DNA of 64,000 nt, taken from assembly GCF_000314795.2 (NCBI RefSeq), contig NZ_KB373315.1:246501-310500 (forward strand), written 5' to 3'. The translations under genes and the position numbers were made by a program. Origin of the DNA: Streptococcus sp. F0442. Its GTDB lineage: Bacteria > Bacillota > Bacilli > Lactobacillales > Streptococcaceae. This document shows positions 48,019-55,536 of the stretch, in pieces. Numbering within the stretch: position 1 is the stretch's first letter; each line of letters opens with the position of its first letter. Below the pieces are notes generated by a model. The model saw nothing but the letters and a program-made list of their open reading frames with translations. It did not search any database and was not told where the DNA came from.

Positions 48019-48737
48019 ATAAATTTTTAGTAGATTGTGGCGTGGGGAGTAGGACCGAGGTCAAGCAACTCCTCAAGCAAAAGAAAATTACAGTGAATGG
48101 AAAAAAAGAGACAGCAGGGAAACTACAGATTGATCCAGCCAAGGATCAGGTGACCTTTATGGGGGAAGACCTGGTCCATGAAACCTTCGTGTATTATCTG
48201 CTCAATAAACCAGCTGGGGTCATCTCCGCTACAGAGGATGACCATCACCAAACTGTGCTGGATTTATTGGATGAGACAGCTCGTCATAAGGAAGTCTTTC
48301 CTGTCGGACGGCTAGATATCGATACCCATGGCTTGCTACTTTTGACCAATAATGGGAAGTTGGCTCATGCTATGTTGTCCCCAAAGAAGCATGTGGATAA
48401 ACTCTACCGCGCTCATGTGACTGGAATCATGACCCGGGAAGATGTCGTCCGATTCAAAGCAGGAATAGAGTTGAAAGATTTCACGACTCTGCCAGCTGAG
48501 TTGGAGATTCTGGAAGTTGATCAAGAAGCCAAGACTTGCTTGGTTCAGATCCGCATCGCAGAAGGAAAATTTCACCAGGTCAAGCGCATGGTCGCTGCCT
48601 GTGGCAAGGAAGTGGTGGATTTAGAGCGCATCTCCATGGGTCCTCTGAGTCTGGATCCCACTCTTGAATTGGGGGAGTGGCGGAGACTCAAGCCCTCTGA
48701 ACTCAAGTCCCTAGAGGTGTTTGGAGTTCCCTTATAA
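48009..48737 (+). CDS. Pseudouridine synthase, RsuA/RluB family
   Basis: 242 residues: N-terminal S4 RNA-binding domain (about 1-60) and a catalytic domain with GRLDIDTHGLLLLTN (catalytic Asp103). Most like RsuA, which makes a 16S rRNA pseudouridine. It starts within the end of the second MFS gene, so translation may be coupled. A strong terminator follows. Confidence 0.9.
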   Translation: MRLDKFLVDCGVGSRTEVKQLLKQKKITVNGKKETAGKLQIDPAKDQVTFMGEDLVHETFVYYLLNKPAGVISATEDDHHQTVLDLLDETARHKEVFPVGRLDIDTHGLLLLTNNGKLAHAMLSPKKHVDKLYRAHVTGIMTREDVVRFKAGIELKDFTTLPAELEILEVDQEAKTCLVQIRIAEGKFHQVKRMVAACGKEVVDLERISMGPLSLDPTLELGEWRRLKPSELKSLEVFGVPL

Positions 48738-48748
48738 GCAAAAAACAA

Positions 48749-48779
48749 AGCAGTCTGATTCTTACAGACTGCTATTTTT
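48749..48779 (+). terminator. Terminator after the pseudouridine synthase gene
   Basis: Stem AGCAGTCTG / CAGACTGCT followed by ATTTTTC. Confidence 0.88.
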
Positions 48780-48828
48780 CTTTGTATCAAAAAAATGTAC
48801 TTAAAATACAAAAAGCATATATATTAGC

Positions 48829-48857
48829 TTGTCTTCTCAAAGTAAATCGATTATAAT
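48829..48857 (+). promoter_or_regulatory. Promoter of the surface protein gene
   Basis: TTGTCT (48829-48834), 17-bp spacer, TATAAT (48852-48857), about 100 bp before the start codon. Confidence 0.6.
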
Positions 48858-48956
48858 GAAAAAAGATGGGTTGTGTATAAAATCACAATATGTAGTGATA
48901 ATTTTTCGACTCACATACCTTATCTAGTAAACGTAGAAAAAGGAGAAAAATCGTTT

Positions 48957-51596
48957 ATGAAAAAGAGGCTTTATTCTGTTGTGATAGCAGTTGTCCTATT
49001 TTTGGTAGCGGCTTTAGGATTTGCCAAACCCAATAGTCTCGCTAAAGTTCATGCAGATACGATCAATGATGTCGTGTCATCTGTAACTATCTCCAAATCA
49101 ACTGGTGGGGCCATTACAGATCCACTCGGTGTTTGGGAAAGCTTTCAAGTTGAAGCAAACTTTGTCCTGCCGAATGGACGTGTAAAAGCGGGAGATCAGA
49201 CCATCATTAAACTTGGAGATGACTTTAAGGTCTTTGAAACGGACACCATCGACCTGCTGGATCCAAGTGGTCAAAAAGTTGCGACAGCAACGGTAGATGA
49301 TCAAAGAAAAGTCATCACTGTAACCTATACGGATTATCCTGAAAGAATGGCCAATGTGACAGGGAAACTGCGTTTCTTTGCGCGTGTAGATCACCAAGTT
49401 GTCAAAGGACAAAAGACCCTCAATTTCACTCTTACGGTTGATAAGAACGTTATTTCAGGTGGGAATATCGATTACAAAGGAGTGAATCCGGGGGAGTATC
49501 CTCCAACTCCAGAAGTCTTTAGCAAATGGGGCTGGACTAACTCAGATGATAAATTAAAATTGACCTATACCTTGAACATCAATCAAGGTCACACAGCTCT
49601 TCATAATATTGATATTAAGGACCAATTGGCCTTTACAGATGGAAAAATCAAAGCAGATTCTATCAACATCCATACTGGAACTTGGCAGATCGATAACGAA
49701 GATGGTGCCTATCACTTAAGAGACACCACAAATGTCACTAAAAATTATTCCCCTGTTGTCAGTGCCGATGGTCGTTCTCTAACGGTTCATATTGGAGATC
49801 TAGCTCCAGAACAAGGAATGACGATTCGCTATGATGTTTATTTGGACAAGGTCCCAGCCATCAATACTTCCTACAAAAACAATGCGAAGATGACAGCTAC
49901 AGAAATCAAGGAGCAAAATAAGGTTGCAGATATTCTGTATCAATTCCTTGATGGAGACTTCAATGGGGAGAAATACTCCTTCACAATTCACAAAAAAGGT
50001 GAAAATGGTCAGGCTCTTGCAGGTGCTGTTTTTGCTGTGACAGCAGATGATACAGGTGAGCAAGTGGGAACCATTACGACAGATGAGAATGGTGTTGGCA
50101 CCATTACGGGCTTGATCAAGCAGGCTTATACGGTTAAAGAAATTCAAGCTCCGATAGGCTATGTGCTCTCTGAAGAACCTATCAAGATCAGCAAGGATGA
50201 TTTTGGAAATGACCTCGCGATTTCTCGTGATGTCGTAAACCAAAAAGAAAAAACAAGCGTTGCTGGTCAAAAGACATGGAATGATAATGATAACCAAGAT
50301 GGCAAGCGTCCATCAAAAATCACCGTCAACCTCCTAGCAAATGGAGTTAAAGTTGCTTCTAAAGAAGTGAAACCAGATGCTGCAGGAACCTGGGCTTATC
50401 AGTTTGATAATCTCGATGTGGTCGATGATGCTGGTAATGTCATTGCCTACACTGTTTTAGAAGAACCTGTTGAAGGCTATGAAACAACTATCGAAGGAAC
50501 CAATATTACCAATAGCCGTACACCAGAAGTTGTTGAAATTCCAGTAACGAAGATCTGGAAAGATAATGATAATCAAGATGGCGTTCGTCCTGACAAGGTC
50601 ACTGTTCGTCTCCTTGCAGATGGTACAGAAGTAGCTAGCCAAGAGCTAAGTGCAGCGACTGATTGGAAGACAGTCTTTACCAATCTTCCAAAATACAATA
50701 ACGGTAAACAAATTGTCTACACAGTCACAGAAGACACAGTAGCCAATTACTCTGCTGCGATTGATGGAACAACTATTACCAATAGCTACAAGCCAGGTAA
50801 AACCAGCGTCACTGTTACAAAACGTTGGGAAGACAACAATGACCAAGATGGAAAACGTCCAAACACCATTAAGGTACAGCTTTATGCAGACGGCAAAGCT
50901 CAAGGAAAAGAAGTGGAACTTTCTGCTAAAAATAACTGGACTCATACCTTTAGCAATTTGCCTCTAAAAGCGAAAGGCAAAGAGATTCAGTACCAAGTGA
51001 AAGAAGTTGGAACAGTCAAAGGCTATACTAGTACGGTTGATGACAGTAACAAGGGAAATGTAGTGATCACTAATAGCCGCACGCCAGAAGTAACGGAAGT
51101 AGCGGTTAAGAAGATCTGGGATGACGCAACCAACAAAGATGGTCTTCGTCCTGAAAAAATCACAGTTCGTCTCCTTGCGGATGGTCAAGAAGTAGCTGTA
51201 AAAGAAATCACAGCTACTGATAATTGGCAGGCAAGCTTTACGGATCTACCCGTATACAAGGAAGGTAAGAAGATTACTTACACCATTACAGAGGATCCAG
51301 TAGTTGGTTATACAACAACTATTGATGGTTTCACGGTAACTAACCGTCATACGCCACCAACAACACCTCCAACCACTCCACCAAGTACACCGCCAACGAC
51401 ACCACCGACAACACCTCCAACAACTCCGCCAAGCACACCGGAGAAACCAGAAACTCCAACCACACCAAGAGAAGGAAAGAAAAAAATTCTCCCATCAACT
51501 GGTGAAGTTGTTGCATACGGGTTGACCATACTCGGTGCACTTTTAGCAGTTTTTGCTTTGGCTTTGCTCTTGCGTGGTAAACGAAAAGAAAAATAA
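48957..51596 (+). CDS. Cell-wall-anchored adhesin with Cna_B repeats (LPSTG)
   Basis: 879 residues. Signal peptide, adhesin-type N-terminal beta-sandwich region (to about 49,970), a SpaA-like prealbumin domain (about 49,980-50,240), four Cna_B-type repeats beginning near 50,255, 50,535, 50,810 and 51,095 (each with a W-DD/N-DG-RP pattern), a Pro/Thr wall-spanning stretch (51,350-51,450) and LPSTG-type sorting signal (about 51,490) with hydrophobic helix and basic tail. Sortase A should link it to peptidoglycan. The frame opens at 48873, but AAGGAG sets the ATG at 48957. Ligand unknown; could bind matrix such as collagen. Confidence 0.92.
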   Translation: MKKRLYSVVIAVVLFLVAALGFAKPNSLAKVHADTINDVVSSVTISKSTGGAITDPLGVWESFQVEANFVLPNGRVKAGDQTIIKLGDDFKVFETDTIDLLDPSGQKVATATVDDQRKVITVTYTDYPERMANVTGKLRFFARVDHQVVKGQKTLNFTLTVDKNVISGGNIDYKGVNPGEYPPTPEVFSKWGWTNSDDKLKLTYTLNINQGHTALHNIDIKDQLAFTDGKIKADSINIHTGTWQIDNEDGAYHLRDTTNVTKNYSPVVSADGRSLTVHIGDLAPEQGMTIRYDVYLDKVPAINTSYKNNAKMTATEIKEQNKVADILYQFLDGDFNGEKYSFTIHKKGENGQALAGAVFAVTADDTGEQVGTITTDENGVGTITGLIKQAYTVKEIQAPIGYVLSEEPIKISKDDFGNDLAISRDVVNQKEKTSVAGQKTWNDNDNQDGKRPSKITVNLLANGVKVASKEVKPDAAGTWAYQFDNLDVVDDAGNVIAYTVLEEPVEGYETTIEGTNITNSRTPEVVEIPVTKIWKDNDNQDGVRPDKVTVRLLADGTEVASQELSAATDWKTVFTNLPKYNNGKQIVYTVTEDTVANYSAAIDGTTITNSYKPGKTSVTVTKRWEDNNDQDGKRPNTIKVQLYADGKAQGKEVELSAKNNWTHTFSNLPLKAKGKEIQYQVKEVGTVKGYTSTVDDSNKGNVVITNSRTPEVTEVAVKKIWDDATNKDGLRPEKITVRLLADGQEVAVKEITATDNWQASFTDLPVYKEGKKITYTITEDPVVGYTTTIDGFTVTNRHTPPTTPPTTPPSTPPTTPPTTPPTTPPSTPEKPETPTTPREGKKKILPSTGEVVAYGLTILGALLAVFALALLLRGKRKEK

Positions 51597-51609
51597 GATT
51601 CATACAGTT

Positions 51610-51643
51610 AAAAGGCAAATATTCTAAAAGATATTTGTCTTTT
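51610..51643 (+). terminator. Terminator after the surface protein gene
   Basis: Stem AAAAGGCAAATAT / ATATTTGTCTTTT. No gene is seen between here and rpsO. Confidence 0.75.
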
Positions 51644-51774
51644 AAAATCTCTTTGTTCGAGGAATGATAGGGTTAAATCGTTCAACTTCCTGAGGGTTCA
51701 ACGTAGAGTAAAGGAATGGGCTTTTGTAAAATGGATCTGCCCTTAAAAATTCATCTGGAAGGAAACATAAGTGT

Positions 51775-51803
51775 TTGACAGAAAGATGAAATCTTGGTAG
51801 AAT
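51775..51803 (+). promoter_or_regulatory. rpsO promoter
   Basis: TTGACA (51775-51780), 17-bp spacer, TAGAAT (51798-51803). Confidence 0.75.
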
Positions 51804-51809
51804 GAATAG

Positions 51810-51890
51810 GTCGAATAGACAACTAACTCTTTCTTGGTAGCGGGCGATGCCAGACCTGCCACTCGGATAGAGCATAAAGAAAAGGAGCTT
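51810..51890 (+). promoter_or_regulatory. rpsO leader, possible S15 autoregulatory element
   Basis: About 80 nt between the promoter and start codon contain GGTAGCGGGCGATGCC and a complementary GACCTGCC-rich segment that could fold into stems. S15 represses its own mRNA in several bacteria through such leaders. Folding was not computed, so this is tentative. Confidence 0.35.
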
Positions 51891-51893
51891 ATC

Positions 51894-52163
51894 ATGGCAA
51901 TCTCAAAAGAGAAAAAAAATGAAATCATTGCACAATACGCACGTCACGAAGGTGACACTGGTTCAGTAGAGGTTCAAGTTGCTGTCCTTACTTGGGAAAT
52001 CAACCACTTGAACGACCACATCAAACAACATAAAAAAGACCACGCTACTTACCGTGGTTTGATGAAGAAAATCGGTCGCCGTCGTAACTTGTTGGCTTAC
52101 CTTCGTACCAACGACGTTAACCGTTACCGTGAGTTGATCAACTCTCTTGGACTTCGTCGTTAA
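51894..52163 (+). CDS. rpsO: 30S ribosomal protein S15
   Basis: 89 residues, the exact S15 length, with the conserved [20 protein letters not shown] and [11 protein letters not shown] segments. It binds 16S rRNA early in 30S assembly. The frame is open from 51834, but AAAAGGAGCTTATC sets the start at 51894. Highly biased codon use. Confidence 0.97.
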   Translation: MAISKEKKNEIIAQYARHEGDTGSVEVQVAVLTWEINHLNDHIKQHKKDHATYRGLMKKIGRRRNLLAYLRTNDVNRYRELINSLGLRR

Positions 52164-52173
52164 TTTTGCGTCT

Positions 52174-52262
52174 AAAACGTTTCTATACTTCGTTGACTTC
52201 GCCTCGATGTACCATCAGTACAATCTTCGGCTCGGCGCCTTGTCTAGAAACGTTTTATCCAG
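52174..52262. repeat. Intergenic repeat after rpsO
   Basis: 12-bp perfect inverted repeat AAAACGTTTCTA (52174-52185) / TAGAAACGTTTT (52245-52256). Its right part (52219-52262) recurs at 53181-53224 with about five mismatches in 44 bp. Confidence 0.65.
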
Positions 52263-52271
52263 CAAGAATGG

Positions 52272-52298
52272 AGCCTTCTGAATTCAGAGGGCTTTTTT
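52272..52298 (+). terminator. rpsO terminator
   Basis: Stem AGCCTTCTG / CAGAGGGCT with AATT loop and one T-G pair, followed by TTTTT. The remaining gap to cadD (about 290 bp) is AT-rich and holds only the short frame at 52480. Confidence 0.8.
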
Positions 52299-52479
52299 AT
52301 CGAGTTTTATCGGTCACAATTTTGGAGACTACAAAAACCTCAAATGGTAGCAGTCTGCAAGCCCCCTCGGAGAGCCCACACTTTACGAAGTAAAGTATAG
52401 TGGGTTATACTTTACATGGAAGTAGTCACCGAATTCCAGTTAGAAATTACTTTGTAACTACGTTTTGAGGAGGAATAAA

Positions 52480-52554
52480 ATGCTTTCCTACGTTCGACAT
52501 TACCCACTAGCGATAGCTAAATTAATGTGTCTGTGCTTCCCTAAAATCTGCTGA
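52480..52554 (+). CDS. Possible 24-residue peptide upstream of cadD
   Basis: ATG preceded by GAGGAGGAATAAA, a very strong ribosome binding site. It encodes 24 residues starting MLSYVRHYPLAIAK and ending in Cys-rich MCLCFPKIC. It may be a leader peptide, a metal-sensing peptide or the relic of a gene lost when cadD inserted. No family known. Confidence 0.4.
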   Translation: MLSYVRHYPLAIAKLMCLCFPKIC

Positions 52555-52584
52555 TTTATTACTGACTAATACAGGAGTTTTTTT

Positions 52585-53229
52585 ATGGGACAGACAATCA
52601 TATCTGCTATTGGTGTTTATATTTCCACCAGTATCGATTATTTAATTATTTTAATTATTTTATTTGCACAGCTATCACAGAATAAACAGAAATGGCATAT
52701 TTATGCGGGGCAATATCTAGGCACAGGCTTACTTGTAGGGGCGAGTTTAGTTGCTGCTTATGTCGTCAATTTCATGCCTGAAGCATGGATGGTTGGATTG
52801 CTTGGTTTAATCCCTATCTATTTAGGGATTCGCTTTGCAATTGTTGGAGAAGGTGAGGAAGAAGAGGAGGAAATTATTGAAAGATTTGAACAAAGCAAGG
52901 CAAATCAACTGTTTTGGACAGTTACATTGCTGACAATTGCGTCTGGCGGAGATAATTTAGGTATCTATATACCTTATTTTGCTTCGTTAGATTGGTCACA
53001 GACACTCGTGGCGTTGCTTGTGTTTGCAATCGGCATAATTATCTTTTGCGAGCTTAGTCGTGTGCTATCCTCTATGCCGTTAATATCCGAGACAATTGAA
53101 AAATATGAGCGAATCGTTGTGCCCTTAGTATTCATTACACTTGGACTATACATCATGTATGAAAATGGCACGATAGAGCCTACAATCTTCGGTTCGTCGC
53201 CTTTTCTAGAACGGTTTTATCCAGTATAA
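52585..53229 (+). CDS. cadD: Cadmium resistance transporter CadD family
   Basis: 214 residues, about five to six membrane helices, CadD/PF03596 type (STSIDYLIILIILFAQ, TIASGGDNLGIYIPYFA). It exports or sequesters cadmium and related cations in other Firmicutes. An acidic loop with EEEEEE is present. The usual cadC regulator gene is absent. The last ~16 codons fall inside a copy of the repeat seen after rpsO, so the C-terminus is probably extended by it. AT-rich; likely acquired. AGGAG precedes a T run and the ATG. Confidence 0.85.
   Translation: MGQTIISAIGVYISTSIDYLIILIILFAQLSQNKQKWHIYAGQYLGTGLLVGASLVAAYVVNFMPEAWMVGLLGLIPIYLGIRFAIVGEGEEEEEEIIERFEQSKANQLFWTVTLLTIASGGDNLGIYIPYFASLDWSQTLVALLVFAIGIIIFCELSRVLSSMPLISETIEKYERIVVPLVFITLGLYIMYENGTIEPTIFGSSPFLERFYPV
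53181..53224. repeat. Second copy of the rpsO-downstream repeat, at the cadD 3' end
   Basis: 44 bp matching 52219-52262 in the same direction. The two copies bracket cadD and its upstream region, a unit of about 960 bp. Confidence 0.7.
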
Positions 53230-53276
53230 TCTTCGGCTACGGTTCCTAGCATCGTAAGGTAAAATAGACCAGATCG

Positions 53277-53299
53277 ATCTCCCTTCGGGGAGATTTTTT
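53277..53299 (+). terminator. cadD terminator
   Basis: Stem ATCTCCC / GGGAGAT with TTCG tetraloop and a T run. Confidence 0.88.
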
Positions 53300-53356
53300 G
53301 TTTTGTTGTCTTTTCCTTATCGCACAAGATCCATCATTCTGAGGAAGTCGTTTTGT

Positions 53357-53385
53357 TTGACAGATGTAATGAAGAGAGTTACAAT
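53357..53385 (+). promoter_or_regulatory. Promoter of the DUF4649-trxA operon
   Basis: TTGACA (53357-53362), 17-bp spacer, TACAAT (53380-53385). Confidence 0.75.
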
Positions 53386-53416
53386 AGATACATCTTAAGA
53401 AATAGAGGTTATCGCT

Positions 53417-53641
53417 ATGATTGATATTACATATCTAGATGGTGCAAAGCAAGAAAGAGTCATGCATTTTGATTCCTATGAAGAGTTTGAACGCTCCCAA
53501 CAGACTTGCTTGATTGGTGTAGCGGATTACTATCCTGTACAAAAATTGACCTATAATGGGCACGAACTCGATTACCATGGAACTTACGGAGATGTCTTCT
53601 TCTATTTGATGAAGCAAGATCTCGATCAATACAAAAACTAA
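53417..53641 (+). CDS. DUF4649 family protein
   Basis: 74 residues, beta-rich, with YLDGAKQERVMHFDSYEEFE and TYNGHELDYHGTYGDVFFYLM, the pattern of the streptococcal DUF4649 family. Function unknown. It precedes trxA by 12 bp in one transcript, as commonly seen in streptococci, so it may take part in redox homeostasis. Confidence 0.75.
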   Translation: MIDITYLDGAKQERVMHFDSYEEFERSQQTCLIGVADYYPVQKLTYNGHELDYHGTYGDVFFYLMKQDLDQYKN

Positions 53642-53653
53642 AGGAGAAAAACA

Positions 53654-53968
53654 ATGGTAAAAGCAATTACAGACGCAACATTTGAAGCAGAAACGAAAGA
53701 AGGATTGGTCTTGGTAGACTTTTGGGCAACCTGGTGTGGTCCATGTCGCATGCAAGCTCCTATCCTAGAAAAATTATCGGAAGAACTTTCGGAAGATGAG
53801 TTGAAGATCGTTAAAATGGACGTGGATGAGAATCCAGAAACCGCGCGTGCTTTCGGCATTATGTCCATCCCAACCTTACTCTTTAAAAAAGATGGGCAAG
53901 TTGTCAAACAAGTAGCAGGTGTGCATACTGCAGCACAAATTAAGGCAATTATTGCTGAGTTGAATTAA
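53654..53968 (+). CDS. trxA: Thioredoxin
   Basis: 104 residues with active site WCGPCR (Cys28, Cys31), the cis-Pro in SIPTLLFK, and normal thioredoxin length. It reduces cytoplasmic disulfides. AAAGGAG precedes the ATG. Last gene of its operon, closed by a strong terminator. Confidence 0.95.
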   Translation: MVKAITDATFEAETKEGLVLVDFWATWCGPCRMQAPILEKLSEELSEDELKIVKMDVDENPETARAFGIMSIPTLLFKKDGQVVKQVAGVHTAAQIKAIIAELN

Positions 53969-53977
53969 GTTAAAAAG

Positions 53978-54015
53978 GAAAAAAGCTAAAGAAAATGATT
54001 CTTTAGCTTTTTTTG
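53978..54015. terminator. Terminator after trxA
   Basis: Stem AAAAAGCTAAAGAA / TTCTTTAGCTTTTT; A and T runs on both sides, so it may also serve the convergent thioredoxin-like gene. Confidence 0.88.
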
Positions 54016-54036
54016 TATAGATGTTTTTAAATTGGA

Positions 54037-54501
54037 TTATTGAGTCAAGAGTTCTATGATTTCATCAATGCTTGATTTACTACCTTTTGTTAAATAGTTT
54101 TCTTTACTACCTTTTTTAAAAGATGATAAATTTGGTACTGTTTTGACATTCATATCATGAGCAAAGGAGGTGATCTCTTTTCGTTCTTTAGAATCGTTAT
54201 CAAGGTAATAAACGGTCTGATTCGTTTTCTGAATAGCAACTGCTAATTTGGGAGCAAATTTTTGGCAGTATGGGCAGGATTCGCGACCGATAAAGAGGAT
54301 GAAATCTTCTTTGTTGTTGATTTTCTCTTGTACTTCAGATAGCGGAATCTTTTTGACGTAAGTCATTGCTTCCTTGTAAGAACCTGGGATAATAATTTCT
54401 CTCTTTTTGAAATTCAAGTATAAAATAGCAAGCAGAGAGATTGTACAAATGGAAAAAAGGAGGGTCAGAATTTTCTTATTCACAAGCAACACCGTCACCA
54501 T
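54037..54501 (-). CDS. Membrane-anchored thioredoxin-like protein (CPYC)
   Basis: About 154 residues: an N-terminal membrane helix (about 10-30), then a thioredoxin fold with Cys76-Pro-Tyr-Cys79. It resembles bacteriocin transport accessory (Bta) proteins and would act outside the membrane on disulfides. The gene overlaps the preceding excalibur gene by 26 bp; GTG at 54483 is an alternative start. No bacteriocin gene is close by. Confidence 0.75.
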   Translation of the reverse strand: MVTVLLVNKKILTLLFSICTISLLAILYLNFKKREIIIPGSYKEAMTYVKKIPLSEVQEKINNKEDFILFIGRESCPYCQKFAPKLAVAIQKTNQTVYYLDNDSKERKEITSFAHDMNVKTVPNLSSFKKGSKENYLTKGSKSSIDEIIELLTQ

Positions 54502-55408
54502 CTCTATCTAAGCGAGCGCTATAACCAGGGGCTCCTCTGTATAGCGGTGCAGCCCCTGCGGCGCGTGCTTCACTACAATTTCGATAGCCCCCTTGTTGAG
54601 GTTGTGTGACAAATGCTTGTTGTTGCTGCGCTTGTTGGGCAGCTGCAGCTTGTCTGGCCTGTTCAGCGGCTGCGGCTTGTCGAGCTCGTTCAGCTTCAGC
54701 AGCTTGTTGTGCCCTGACGTTAATGTCATTTTGTACTAATCCAACACGATGAGTTAAGCGGTCTTTTGTTCCTTGGTCCGCTACATTTGCGATGGCAGCT
54801 TGGGCTGGAGCAACGTTATCTTGAATTTGATTATTTTCTAGTTGTTGTACGGCAGCTTCAGCTTGAGCAGCAAGTTGTTTTGCTTCGGCCTCTTTCTTAT
54901 CTCGTTCTTCTTTTTCCCTTCGTTCCTGTTCTTCCTTCGTTTTTTTGTCGCGATCTTCTTTTTCTTTTCGTTCTTGCTCTTCTTTCGCCTTTTTCTCGCG
55001 TTCTTCTTTTGCTTTTTTCTCTTTTTCTGCTTTTTCTTTCTCAGATTCCTCTTTTTCTTCTGCTTCCTTTTCACGTTTTGCTTCAGCTTCTTTTTTGGCA
55101 TTTTCGTCTTTTTTAGACGGAGTGGATGCAAAATGAGTAGCTTGAGTTTGCTCTTCTTGCTTAGTGGAAGCTATATTGGGATTGATTAAGTAGGTGCCTC
55201 CGACTGCAAGAACGGAAGCAATAGCAGCGATATTTCTTTTAGTAGCGTTGGGTTTCTTTTTAGCAAAATACCATGCAAATCCTATACCACCAAAAAAGAG
55301 GAGTGGGAGAATGATCTTGGGATTAAAAATCATAAAGAGGATTCCGAGACCACAAAGAAGGACTTTCCAAACTGGTTGAGCCATGATATAATCGACAAAC
55401 TTTTTCAT
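54476..55408 (-). CDS. Membrane protein with long charged coiled coil and excalibur domain
   Basis: 310 residues: two N-terminal membrane helices (about 10-65), a Lys/Glu-rich low-complexity coiled coil (about 95-185), an Ala/Gln-rich helix and a C-terminal excalibur domain (NCSEARAAGAAPLYRGAPGY, then RDGDGVACE), which binds calcium. Outside-facing. The frame opens with TTG at 55420, but TTTGGAG sets the ATG at 55408. It is co-transcribed with the overlapping thioredoxin-like gene; its two domain cysteines could be that protein's substrate. Confidence 0.8.
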   Translation of the reverse strand: MKKFVDYIMAQPVWKVLLCGLGILFMIFNPKIILPLLFFGGIGFAWYFAKKKPNATKRNIAAIASVLAVGGTYLINPNIASTKQEEQTQATHFASTPSKKDENAKKEAEAKREKEAEEKEESEKEKAEKEKKAKEEREKKAKEEQERKEKEDRDKKTKEEQERREKEERDKKEAEAKQLAAQAEAAVQQLENNQIQDNVAPAQAAIANVADQGTKDRLTHRVGLVQNDINVRAQQAAEAERARQAAAAEQARQAAAAQQAQQQQAFVTQPQQGGYRNCSEARAAGAAPLYRGAPGYSARLDRDGDGVACE

Positions 55409-55443
55409 TTTTTTCTCCAAACTTAGTAATGTTTTTCACAATA

Positions 55444-55472
55444 ATCATACCACAATATAAGAGTGCTTTCAA
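55444..55472 (-). promoter_or_regulatory. Promoter of the excalibur/thioredoxin-like pair
   Basis: On the minus strand: TTGAAA (55467-55472), 17-bp spacer, TATGAT (55444-55449). Confidence 0.7.
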
Positions 55473-55492
55473 TCACTAACTGGTGATATTTA

Positions 55493-55526
55493 ATTAAAAA
55501 ATCAGACTTAGAATAAACTAAGTCTA
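55493..55526 (-). terminator. pepF terminator
   Basis: Minus-strand stem AGACTTAG / CTAAGTCT, followed by a T run. Confidence 0.8.
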
Positions 55527-55536
55527 AAAATTGTAC

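Noticed and set aside
51350..51450. Short tandem repeats as a possible CRISPR array
   Set aside because: They encode in-frame Pro-Thr repeats of the wall-spanning region; no spacers and no cas genes. No CRISPR array is visible anywhere in the window.
51340..51618. Minus-strand frames rich in Val-Gly-Gly opposite the surface protein
   Set aside because: They are the shadow of the Pro/Thr repeats on the coding strand; no ribosome binding site or promoter.
54766..55189. Plus-strand Phe/Leu-rich frames opposite the excalibur gene
   Set aside because: They mirror the Lys/Glu-rich coiled coil on the other strand.
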